From contig JAMOPX010000200.1 of the NCBI GenBank assembly GCA_027064285.1, forward strand, positions 1-6,553: 6,553 nucleotides of DNA, in the 5' to 3' direction. A model generated the notes under the pieces. It made no database searches. It had not been told where the DNA came from and saw only the letters and a list, made by a program, of their open reading frames with translations. This stretch comes from Desulfobacterales bacterium. GTDB lineage: Bacteria; Desulfobacterota; DSM-4660; Desulfatiglandales; JALVZP01. Within the stretch, counting starts at the first letter, position 1, and each line of letters opens with the position of its first letter. Both the position numbers and the translations under genes were made by a program. Below, one piece after another: positions 1 through 6,442 of this stretch.

Positions 1-1
1 T

Positions 2-244
2 GGCCAGTGGCAGGAAACAAAGAGGTTTTCTTATACCGAACCAGGTGGAGTAAACAAATATGTTGAAGGAATGGGTTTTGGCGCTCTTGGACATTTCTGG
101 GCAGGTGACGGTAGTGAGATTTATGAGCTTGGTGGTGGTACAATTGGTAACTACGTTACTGCTCCTATTCCAGGGTCTGCGACACTACTTCTGTTGGGTA
201 TGATGGGTCTTGCCGGCTTCAGAAAGAAGATATTCAATACTTAA
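2..244 (+). CDS. PEP-CTERM-like sorted protein, C-terminal part
   Basis: This is the last 80 codons of a plus-strand gene whose start lies before the window. The frame from base 2 is open to a TAA at 242-244. The final 26 residues have the three-part layout of an exosortase sorting signal: a Pro-rich motif (PIPG, fragment residues 55-58), a hydrophobic segment (about 59-72, with a Leu run and Gly-Leu-Ala-Gly), and a basic end (RKK) before the last residues IFNT. The motif is PIPG rather than the classical PEP, a variant found in VPxP-type signals. In the family, the tail is cut by a membrane exosortase and the protein is exported or anchored at the surface. The mature part is rich in Gly, Tyr and Trp and I do not recognise its family. 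GC is about 46% by hand count, higher than the neighbouring operon. Confidence 0.85.
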   Translation, partial: GQWQETKRFSYTEPGGVNKYVEGMGFGALGHFWAGDGSEIYELGGGTIGNYVTAPIPGSATLLLLGMMGLAGFRKKIFNT

Positions 245-264
245 AAGATAAAAGAGATTTTAGG

Positions 265-313
265 ATGGGTCAGGCCAGGCTTACATAAAGGGCTGTTGGC
301 CTGCCCATTTTTT
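265..313 (+). terminator. Rho-independent terminator after the PEP-CTERM gene
   Basis: Bases 265-276 (ATGGGTCAGGCC) pair with 298-308 (GGCCTGCCCAT) through a nearly perfect stem with one bulged base, and the right arm runs into six T (308-313). The loop is about 21 bases. It lies 20 bases after the PEP-CTERM stop and is oriented to end that transcript. On the minus strand the bases after the hairpin are T-rich but not a clean run. It may therefore also stop the convergent operon, less efficiently. Confidence 0.85.
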
Positions 314-412
314 GTGTATTAAAGCAGCAATTTTATGTTGTTCCTCCTTTGAAGTAATTTTGTTATCTCTTTTAATGGCTTCCAGGGATATTCTTTTAGA
401 AACAGGAATCAT
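281..412 (-). CDS. Doubtful small ORF, 43 codons, after the transporter
   Basis: An ATG at 412 on the minus strand opens a 43-codon frame ending at TAA (283-281). The predicted peptide is basic and amphipathic, running roughly from MIPVSKRISLEAIKRDN to KIAALIHKKWAGQQPFM, with Lys/Glu codon choice like the operon genes. Against it: there is no ribosome binding site before the ATG, the frame runs into the terminator hairpin (265-308), and the frame extends upstream without another start to a TGA about 12 codons away. It could be a small protein, the remnant of a decayed gene, or chance. I assign no function. Confidence 0.2.
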   Translation of the reverse strand: MIPVSKRISLEAIKRDNKITSKEEQHKIAALIHKKWAGQQPFM

Positions 413-486
413 AGGGCATGACCATATAATTGCGAAATACTGTAAGTGTCATTTTTGTTGGTTGCCTTGTAAATCTATCTCCAAAC

Positions 487-1932
487 TCACGGAGAATTGC
501 TGTTTTCTGCCAATTTTTTATTCAGTAGTATTAAAGCTGCCAGCACAATTCCCCACTGAAAAATGCAGGTGCCTATACTGTACTCATGAAAAGGATTCCA
601 CCAGTTTTTGCTTTCAAGCATAACTGCTTTATAAAACCACCAAGAAATAAGGCCAAAAAACTCGGCTGGTATAAGATATTTTATAAGCACATCAAACCAG
701 GCACTAACCTTAAGCCGAGTCTCAGAAGTATTTATAAGCTCTCTTCTAAATCTTGATATCCCATATTTAATAGCAGATACCGTAACAAAAAAACCTCCAA
801 CTAAAAGCCCTATTCCCCAAACCCAGTCCTGATTGCAGAAAAAATTCATATTTATTGCCGAAGGAATCCCCATGAAGAAGCCAACACTTGCTATCAAGAT
901 GGACGCCTTTTCCCTCCTTATCCCCATATCCATTAAAACCCTTACTCCCAGCTCAACCATGGCTATAAGAGATGAAAAAGCAGCAGAGGAGAGACACAAA
1001 AAGAATACAAATATAAAGATATGGGCATGGGCTATTTTTTTAAAAATGGAGGGGAGCCATAAAAATGTAAGCCCAACATTTCCTGTTTCTGCCACCTTGA
1101 GTGCTTCTTGTTTTGGAAGAAATGCAAAGAGCGTGCAAATAACAGCTATTCCTGCAAGTATAGAAGCAAGATTATTTCCCAAGCCAACTATAACAGATGT
1201 GGATACTATATCCTGATCTTTCCTTGAGTAAACCGCATAAGTAAGTATAAGCCCCCATCCAGGACCAACAGACCAAGCAGACTGAGTTATTGCCTCAAGC
1301 CATATCTTATAGTCCACAAGCCTGCTTATCTCAGGATAAAAAAGAAATTTTAGTCCCTTTTCTGCATCTGGAAGAAACATGGCTCTTGTTGCTGCGATTG
1401 CGATAAGAAAAAAGAGTGTTGGAATAAGTATGTTGTTTATCTTTTCTATTCCTTTTGCTATTCCAAGTGATACAACAAATGCTGCCAAAGAAATAGATAT
1501 AAGGTGAAATAGAACCGGTGTGTTTCCAGAGATAAAGTTATTCCATAAGATATGAGGATCAGAATGCAGTATGGTGCTTTTCAACGCAAAAAGCATATAT
1601 CGTATGCACCAGCCAGTAACAACGCTGTAATAGAACATAATAGCTGTGGTGCAAAAAGCAATAAATCCTCCCATCCAACAATAGCTTCTTCCACAGATAA
1701 TTCCAAAAGCCTTTATTACTCCTGCCTTTGCTCTTTTTCCCATTGCAAATTCAAGTATGATTATAGGAATGGACCAGATAAATAAGGCTATCATCCACGC
1801 TATTAGAAAGGCACCTCCACCATTTTGAGCAGCAATCCTTGGAAATCTCCAAATATTTCCTGCACCTATAGCCATTCCAAGTGCAGAGAATATAAAAGCC
1901 CACTTTGAGGTAAAAGAATCCATTCTGTTCAT
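487..1932 (-). CDS. Neurotransmitter:sodium symporter (SNF/NSS) family transporter
   Basis: A 481-residue inner-membrane protein with about 12 hydrophobic helices, the normal size and fold of the NSS family (LeuT, MhsT). Such proteins import amino acids or related solutes with sodium. Visible signatures are GNIWRFP (25-31) in helix 1, NGGGAF (37-42) before helix 2, YY (101-102) in helix 3, SVGPGWG (221-227) at the unwound part of helix 6, RKDQDI (237-242), and AAFSS (317-321) in helix 8, where S320-S321 match the second sodium site. By motif alignment the helix 6 and 7 positions that bind chloride in animal members read Q217, S221, N253 and S257. The substrate cannot be read from sequence. 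The start is the first ATG after the kinase stop, 23 bases away, with only a weak AAAGAA ahead of it; ATG at 1923 is an alternative. It is probably the last main gene of the operon. Confidence 0.93.
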   Translation of the reverse strand: MNRMDSFTSKWAFIFSALGMAIGAGNIWRFPRIAAQNGGGAFLIAWMIALFIWSIPIIILEFAMGKRAKAGVIKAFGIICGRSYCWMGGFIAFCTTAIMFYYSVVTGWCIRYMLFALKSTILHSDPHILWNNFISGNTPVLFHLISISLAAFVVSLGIAKGIEKINNILIPTLFFLIAIAATRAMFLPDAEKGLKFLFYPEISRLVDYKIWLEAITQSAWSVGPGWGLILTYAVYSRKDQDIVSTSVIVGLGNNLASILAGIAVICTLFAFLPKQEALKVAETGNVGLTFLWLPSIFKKIAHAHIFIFVFFLCLSSAAFSSLIAMVELGVRVLMDMGIRREKASILIASVGFFMGIPSAINMNFFCNQDWVWGIGLLVGGFFVTVSAIKYGISRFRRELINTSETRLKVSAWFDVLIKYLIPAEFFGLISWWFYKAVMLESKNWWNPFHEYSIGTCIFQWGIVLAALILLNKKLAENSNSP

Positions 1933-1955
1933 TTCTTTTTTATTTGTGTATTTTT

Positions 1956-3242
1956 TTACTTGGATAGCAATGCTTGGACTGGTTTCAGGCCAAAAGGATT
2001 CCCTTCTTCTATTGCCCTAAGAACACTTCCGCCTCCAGTAAAATAGTAGTATTCATGCGGATTATCCAGTCCTCTGAGATAAATTCCGGGACAAAGCTTT
2101 TTTAAAGCTTCAAGGGTGTCTCCTCCTGCAAAAAGCTTTAAGGCAGAACTGTTTTTGCTTATGAGATTGTATATGGATTGAGACCCTTCATAAAACAAAG
2201 GCATAAGTCCCATTACAGCATTTACAAAGATGGTTTTTGCAGAGGAAATCACTTCTTTTACCTCATCAGAGGTGTCAAATGAGTCAGGAGATATATCCAC
2301 AATATAGTTTAGCTCTGAGCCTTCTGTTATGTCTTTAAGTGAGACCTTTCTGTAACTGCCCTGTTCCCTTGATTCTATGGTCTCAGACTCCACAATATAT
2401 GGCATTTCTATAATCTTTTTATACATCTTATCCATAGTTACCAGCTCTTTTGCCAGCTCTATATCCTCTTCAGCCACTCCTTTTATCCTTATGTTGTACT
2501 TTGCACAGAGATATGTATTGTATATAACTCCACCTAAGATAAGATAATCTACTTTTTTATAAAGAGCTGTAATAGGTCCTATCTTTGTGTCATACTTTGC
2601 ACCAGCAATTACTGCTACGAATGGCTTTTCAGGATTTAATACCTTATCTAAATTGCTTAGTTCCTTTTGCATAAGGATTCCTGCATAAGAAGGAAGAAAA
2701 AACGCTACATCATAGGTAGATGCATGAGCCTGCCATGAGCCAAATGCATCATTTATATATACATCTGCCAATGCTGCAAGCTCTTTTGCAAATTCACCTC
2801 TCTGAGGTCCTTTTGCCTCTTCTCCAAAGAACCACCTGGTATTGGGAAGATATATCATGTCAATCTTTTCTCTTTTCAGGTCTTCAAGAGCTTCCTTTAT
2901 AGATTCCTCTATGTGCAGTATTCCCTTTTCCGGATCAATGGAAAACTCAGGCACATGAATCTTTAAAGGCAATTTCTTTTCAAGATACTGAACAATCGGA
3001 TCTACAGACTGATCTTTACTGCAGGTGATCTTTCCTGTCTTTTTATCCCTTGGCCTTCCTATGTGGGTCATAAGAATAGGTTTCCCGCCTTTTTTGGCTA
3101 TCTCAAACAGTGTTCCAAAGGTCGAATCTATTCTATAAGGATCTTTTATTTTTCCCTTTTTAACTACATTGTGATCTACTCGCACAAGCACAATCTTATC
3201 CCTCAGCTCTGCTTCTTGAATGAGCTTTAGCTTTCTCTGCAT
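1956..3242 (-). CDS. pgk: Divergent phosphoglycerate kinase
   Basis: A 428-residue protein, about 30 longer than usual bacterial PGK (about 390-400), which moves phosphate between 1,3-bisphosphoglycerate and ADP in the cytoplasm. Family motifs are seen in order: RVDHN (21-25, usually RVDFN), R37, THIGRP (59-64), NTRW (134-137) with the substrate-binding Arg, NDAFG (164-168), AGAK and K220 (213-220, usually GGAK..K), GGDT (373-376) and TGGGS (402-406) at the nucleotide side. Odd points: the usual Arg-Ala-His-Ser/Ala after NDAFGTAH is Q171-AHAS and one residue shorter; NGP(M/V)G is NAVMG (341-345); and the Glu after it is not in its usual place. It is PGK by fold, but catalysis may be altered. 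Its neighbours are not gap or tpiA. A strong AAGGAGG sits 5 bases before the ATG and the gap to the coiled-coil gene is 14 bases. Confidence 0.85.
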   Translation of the reverse strand: MQRKLKLIQEAELRDKIVLVRVDHNVVKKGKIKDPYRIDSTFGTLFEIAKKGGKPILMTHIGRPRDKKTGKITCSKDQSVDPIVQYLEKKLPLKIHVPEFSIDPEKGILHIEESIKEALEDLKREKIDMIYLPNTRWFFGEEAKGPQRGEFAKELAALADVYINDAFGSWQAHASTYDVAFFLPSYAGILMQKELSNLDKVLNPEKPFVAVIAGAKYDTKIGPITALYKKVDYLILGGVIYNTYLCAKYNIRIKGVAEEDIELAKELVTMDKMYKKIIEMPYIVESETIESREQGSYRKVSLKDITEGSELNYIVDISPDSFDTSDEVKEVISSAKTIFVNAVMGLMPLFYEGSQSIYNLISKNSSALKLFAGGDTLEALKKLCPGIYLRGLDNPHEYYYFTGGGSVLRAIEEGNPFGLKPVQALLSK

Positions 3243-3247
3243 TTTTT

Positions 3248-3254
3248 CCTCCTT
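3248..3254 (-). promoter_or_regulatory. Shine-Dalgarno site of pgk
   Basis: The minus strand reads AAGGAGG here, an almost full match to the 16S anti-SD, with 5 bases to the ATG at 3242. It lies wholly in the short gap after the coiled-coil gene, fixes the pgk start and predicts efficient translation. Confidence 0.85.
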
Positions 3255-3256
3255 AT

Positions 3257-3670
3257 TTAAGCTGCCTTTGCAAGCTTTCTGGTAAGTTTCTTCAGCCTGT
3301 TAATCCTTCTCCTGAGTATCTGAACCTGTTTTTTGTCTTTATTTTTTAAAGCCTCTTCCTTTTCTTTTTTTAGCTGTTTTATCTTTTGCTTTATTTCTTT
3401 TATTTTCTCTTTTCCGATCTTAGGTTTTTTCTCTTCTTTTATCTCAAGAAAATCTTTTATTATTTCTATGAGCTGTTCTTTATCCATGGCATGAGCACCC
3501 TGAACCCCTGGGATCTTCATTGCAATCTCCCTGAGTTCAGGTGCTGTCATCTTTTCTATACTTTTTGCCTCTACCTGCTCTTTTATCTCATTTTTAAGTT
3601 TTTCATATTCTTCTTGGAGCTTTTTTTCCTCTTCTGTAAGCTCTTCTTCCAGCTTTTCCTTCTCTTCCAT
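3257..3670 (-). CDS. Charged coiled-coil protein with Rho_N/SAP-like core
   Basis: A 137-residue soluble protein with no signal peptide or membrane helix. Residues 1-36 are a Glu/Lys coiled coil with heptad-like spacing. Residues about 41-75 (MTAPELREIA, then IPGVQGAHAM and KEQLIEIIKDFL) resemble the small helix-extended-helix fold of Rho_N and SAP/HeH domains, which often bind nucleic acid. Residues 80-137 are strongly basic, a second helix or coil ending in RRRINRLKKLTRKLAKAA. I recognise the style (Rho termination factor N-domain-like proteins) but not a named gene, and its role is unknown. It starts one base after the slipin stop and is read from a ribosome site inside the slipin gene, so the two are probably translationally coupled. 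A link to the slipin/NfeD membrane complex, or an RNA/DNA-binding role, is inference from position and charge. Confidence 0.85.
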   Translation of the reverse strand: MEEKEKLEEELTEEEKKLQEEYEKLKNEIKEQVEAKSIEKMTAPELREIAMKIPGVQGAHAMDKEQLIEIIKDFLEIKEEKKPKIGKEKIKEIKQKIKQLKKEKEEALKNKDKKQVQILRRRINRLKKLTRKLAKAA

Positions 3671-3671
3671 C

Positions 3672-4433
3672 TTACTCTTCCTCCTCCTTTATTTTTTTAA
3701 TTTTTTTCATAAATGGGATCAGCAAGTCAATAGGTATTGGAAAAAGGGTAGTAGAATTTCCTTCAGAGGCAATCTCTCTTAATGTCTGCAGATACCTCAA
3801 CTGCAATGCCTCTGGATATTTCTCTATTATTTCTGCTGCTTCTGCAAGCCTTCTTGCAGCCTGATACTCTCCCTCTGCACTTATCACTTTTGCTCTTCTT
3901 TCTCTTTCTGCTTCCGCCTGTCTTGCCATTGACCTTTGCATCTCCTCTGGCAGATCAATATGTTTTACTTCCACAGTGGTTACCTTTATCCCCCATGGAT
4001 CAGTGTGCTTATCTAATATGCTCTGTAGCTTTGCATTTATTCGTTCTCTTTCAGAAAGGATCTCATCTAATTCCACTTCTCCACACACACTTCTGAGAGT
4101 GGTCTGAGCAAGCTGGGAGGTAGCAAAAAGATAATCTTCCACTTCCACCACAGCCTTTGTGGGATCAACTACCCTGAAATATACTACAGCATTTACCTTT
4201 ATAGAAACATTGTCTTTTGTGATTACATCCTGAGAAGGTACATCCATTGTAACAAGTCTTAAGCTTACTTTTACCATTTTATCAATCACAGGAATAAGAA
4301 TGATAATTCCAGGACCTTTTGTTGCAATTACTCTTCCAAGCCTGAAGATAACACCTCTTTCGTATTCCCTAAGCACTCTTATAGCAGAGCTTAAGAACAT
4401 GACCAAAAATACAATGAGCAGGATATAAAACAT
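3672..4433 (-). CDS. Slipin / stomatin-like SPFH-domain membrane protein
   Basis: A 253-residue member of the stomatin/prohibitin (SPFH) superfamily, of usual slipin length. Residues 1-18 form a membrane helix. The SPFH core follows with ERGVIFRLGRV (25-35), GPGIIILIPVID (40-51), VPSQDVITKDNVSI (65-78) and VYFRVVDP (84-91). An Ala/Glu/Arg coiled coil spans about 162-205 (RSMARQAEAERERRAKVISA), then a hydrophobic stretch 229-242 (TLFPIPIDLLIPFM) and a Lys/Glu tail. Family members form membrane-bound oligomers that organise lipid and protein microdomains. In archaea the neighbouring NfeD-type protease cuts the slipin near its C-terminal hydrophobic stretch, and segment 229-242 is the matching candidate here. 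The gene starts 16 bases after the nfeD stop behind a strong GAGGAGG. The last codons, Glu-Glu-Glu-Glu, also serve as ribosome site for the next gene. Confidence 0.93.
   Translation of the reverse strand: MFYILLIVFLVMFLSSAIRVLREYERGVIFRLGRVIATKGPGIIILIPVIDKMVKVSLRLVTMDVPSQDVITKDNVSIKVNAVVYFRVVDPTKAVVEVEDYLFATSQLAQTTLRSVCGEVELDEILSERERINAKLQSILDKHTDPWGIKVTTVEVKHIDLPEEMQRSMARQAEAERERRAKVISAEGEYQAARRLAEAAEIIEKYPEALQLRYLQTLREIASEGNSTTLFPIPIDLLIPFMKKIKKIKEEEE
3681..3690 (-). promoter_or_regulatory. Shine-Dalgarno site inside the slipin tail
   Basis: The minus strand reads AAAGGAGGAG here, ahead of the coiled-coil ATG at 3670. The same bases are the codons for the slipin's final Lys-Glu-Glu. Ribosomes finishing the slipin cover the site, which suits coupled translation of the two proteins. 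Confidence 0.75.
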
Positions 4434-4438
4434 GCAGT

Positions 4439-4445
4439 CCTCCTC
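4439..4445 (-). promoter_or_regulatory. Shine-Dalgarno site of the slipin gene
   Basis: The minus strand reads GAGGAGG with 5 bases to the ATG at 4433, in the 16-base gap after the nfeD stop. It supports this start and strong translation of the slipin relative to NfeD, whose own site is weak. Confidence 0.85.
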
Positions 4446-4449
4446 TTTT

Positions 4450-5748
4450 TTATGCCTTTTTCTCTTTTTTTACATTTAATGTCAATCCCTTAATAGCTTT
4501 CACTTCTACTTTATCTCCCGGGGCAAGTTTTTCGTCTGATTCTGCATTCCAGTATTCACCATGCACAAAGACAAGACCTTTATCTTTTTCCCATCTTTCC
4601 ACCACACCTTTTTCTCCTATAAGCCCTTCAGCCCCTGAAATAGGCTTTTCACGGTGTGCTTTTATTGCAAGATAAGTAATTCCCAAGAAAAAGGCACTGA
4701 ACATGATAACTGTTGGCATAATCAGGCTAAGAGAAACCTTTATATTGTCGAAAAGCATCATTGAACCAAGAAGGAGAGATATTATTCCTCCTATGGTAAG
4801 CATTCCATAGCTTGTTACCTTTATCTCTAAAATAAAAAGGATTATTCCTAAGGCAATAAGTAAAAGGCCCGCATAATTTACAGGAAGCGTGTGAAATGAA
4901 TAAAAGGCAAGTATAAGAGAAATGGACCCTAATACCCCTGGAAGTATTGCGCCCGGATGAGCAAGCTCAAAGTAAAGACCTGTTAGTCCTATCATCATGA
5001 GTATATAAGCAATATTTGGATCACTTATGGTCCTTAATATCCTATCTCTTATATTTGGTTTAAAAGATATTATAGTAATTCCCTTTGTATCCAACTTGAC
5101 CTTTTCTCCACCTACAATACTTACAGTTTTTCCGTCTATTTTTTTGAGAAGATCTGTCACATCATCAGCAATAAGATCTATGACATGTTTTTTTAAGGCC
5201 TCTTCAGCGGTTATGGAAACACTTTCTCTTATGGCCATTTCTATCCATTTAGCATTTCTGCGCCTTTGTTTCGCAATACCTCTTGCATAAGATGCCATAT
5301 CATTTACTACCTTTTCTGACATAGTTTTTCCAATATCCTTTCCGCCCAGAGCAACAGGATGAGCAGCACCTATGTTTGTGCCAGGTGCCATAGCAGCTAT
5401 GTGTGCTGAGATAGTAACAATTGCGCCTGCTGATGCTGCTCCAGCACCACTTGGAGCCACATAAACCACAACAGGCACATGAGAATTGAGTATTGCTTTT
5501 ATTATCTGTCTCATGGAACTGGCAAGACCTCCGGGAGTATCTATCTGAATAATCACTAACTCGGCATTTATATTGTTTGCGTATCTTATTCCCCTTACCA
5601 CATATCCTGCTGAACCCGGATTAATCGCTCCTTCTAATTTTATAAGAACAGCCTTTGGATCAAAGTGGTTTGATTCAGCTCCCAAAAGCAGAAACAAGCA
5701 GATTACTATAAAGATAAGTCTATTGAGTATTTTTATTCGTGCCTGCAT
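4450..5748 (-). CDS. nfeD: NfeD family membrane-bound ClpP-class serine protease
   Basis: A 432-residue full-length NfeD (1510-type). Residues 8-23 are a signal or anchor helix. Residues about 32-205 are a ClpP/SppA-like protease domain with IDTPGG (69-74) and PSGAGAASAG (99-108). By family alignment S106 is the nucleophile and K146 the likely partner Lys, a 40-residue spacing close to the 41 known in the Pyrococcus enzyme (S97/K138). Several membrane helices follow (about 246-362). Residues about 372-428 form the soluble NfeD OB-fold domain with GLIGEKGVV and EYWNAESDE. Family proteins work with the neighbouring slipin in membrane quality control, which matches the layout here. The codon directly before the ATG is an in-frame TAA, so this is the first possible start. 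It overlaps the glycosylase end by 29 bases and only a GGAG 13 bases away precedes it, suggesting coupled reinitiation. Confidence 0.94.
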   Translation of the reverse strand: MQARIKILNRLIFIVICLFLLLGAESNHFDPKAVLIKLEGAINPGSAGYVVRGIRYANNINAELVIIQIDTPGGLASSMRQIIKAILNSHVPVVVYVAPSGAGAASAGAIVTISAHIAAMAPGTNIGAAHPVALGGKDIGKTMSEKVVNDMASYARGIAKQRRRNAKWIEMAIRESVSITAEEALKKHVIDLIADDVTDLLKKIDGKTVSIVGGEKVKLDTKGITIISFKPNIRDRILRTISDPNIAYILMMIGLTGLYFELAHPGAILPGVLGSISLILAFYSFHTLPVNYAGLLLIALGIILFILEIKVTSYGMLTIGGIISLLLGSMMLFDNIKVSLSLIMPTVIMFSAFFLGITYLAIKAHREKPISGAEGLIGEKGVVERWEKDKGLVFVHGEYWNAESDEKLAPGDKVEVKAIKGLTLNVKKEKKA

Positions 5749-6442
5749 TTAACCCAAGTTTCTCCATTATTTTTTTCATATCCTCCCAGACAAGCTTCTT
5801 TTCAGATGGGTTTCTTAGCAGATATGCAGGATGAAATGTAGGCATAACAGGAATATCTTTATAAGAATACCAGTTTCCTCTCTGCTTGGTTATCTTAAAA
5901 TCCTTTCCAAGAAGCGTCTGAGCAGCAATTCTTCCCAATGTACATATTACCTTAGGAGATATGATCCTGAGCTGGGCCTCAAGAAATGGAAAACATGCTT
6001 TTATCTCGTCAGGCTCAGGGTCTCTATTTCTGGGTGGCCTGCACTTTACTACATTGCATATGTACACATCCTTCCTTTCTAAACCCATTGCCTTTATTAT
6101 CCTTGTAAAAAGCCGACCTGCTTCTCCAACAAATGGCCTGCCTTCTATATCTTCTTTTCTTCCTGGAGCTTCTCCTACAAAAACAAGTTCTGCGTTTGGA
6201 TTTCCTTCTCCAAAGACAATATTTTTTCTGTTTTTATGAAGCTTGCATTTGATGCATCCATTCAGATACTTTCTAAGCTCATCGAGATTATTTATGCTAT
6301 CTAAATAGGCTTTTTCCAACTCTGTTTCTCCTTTAAAAAAACTCTCTGTCTCTGGGCTGAGAGGTGGAATCAGATCGATCTCTTTGTATAAAGAAATAGT
6401 TTTTCGTAAGTCCCTAAGGAGCTTGATCAGATCTTCTCTCAT
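5720..6442 (-). CDS. Family 4 (Fe-S) uracil-DNA glycosylase
   Basis: A 240-residue DNA repair enzyme that removes uracil from DNA as the first step of base excision repair, in the cytoplasm. All family 4 marks are present: four cluster cysteines C63, C66, C134 and C150 (CxxC, then C-x15-C within KCRPPRNRDPEPDEIKAC); motif 1 GEAPGRKED (90-98) followed by GRPFVGEAG (101-109); and the closing motif HPAYLLRNP (204-212). About 60 residues precede the first cysteine, a predicted helical extension (LIKLLRDLRK) longer than in the shortest thermophile enzymes and of unknown role. AAAGGA lies 8 bases before the ATG, inside the upstream gene, whose last 29 bases it overlaps. Its own last 29 bases overlap nfeD. 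DNA repair next to coaBC is probably only operon sharing. Confidence 0.94.
   Translation of the reverse strand: MREDLIKLLRDLRKTISLYKEIDLIPPLSPETESFFKGETELEKAYLDSINNLDELRKYLNGCIKCKLHKNRKNIVFGEGNPNAELVFVGEAPGRKEDIEGRPFVGEAGRLFTRIIKAMGLERKDVYICNVVKCRPPRNRDPEPDEIKACFPFLEAQLRIISPKVICTLGRIAAQTLLGKDFKITKQRGNWYSYKDIPVMPTFHPAYLLRNPSEKKLVWEDMKKIMEKLGLNAGTNKNTQ

Noticed and set aside
312..623. Plus-strand 103-codon open frame, Cys-rich
   Set aside because: Most of it is antisense to the transporter's 3' end, it starts inside the terminator T-run, and its composition looks like a shadow with no domain or ribosome site.
833..1216. Plus-strand 127-codon open frame inside the transporter gene
   Set aside because: Antisense to a clearly conserved transporter with family motifs; no independent evidence of coding.
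1951..1957. Run of seven T between pgk and the transporter as a terminator
   Set aside because: On the transcribed minus strand it is a run of A at the kinase stop, with no stem beside it.
2093..2110. AAGCTT-type inverted repeat that could form a hairpin
   Set aside because: Lies inside pgk, is AT-rich and short, and codes normally for part of the kinase C-terminal domain; no sign of a regulatory role.
3386..3700. Plus-strand frame very rich in Phe and Leu, looking like a membrane protein
   Set aside because: It is the mirror of the Lys/Glu-rich coiled-coil gene: AAA/GAA codons read backwards give TTT/TTC. The minus-strand gene has a ribosome site and domain structure.
5027..5290. Plus-strand frame inside nfeD
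   Set aside because: Antisense to the protease domain of NfeD; no homology-like features.
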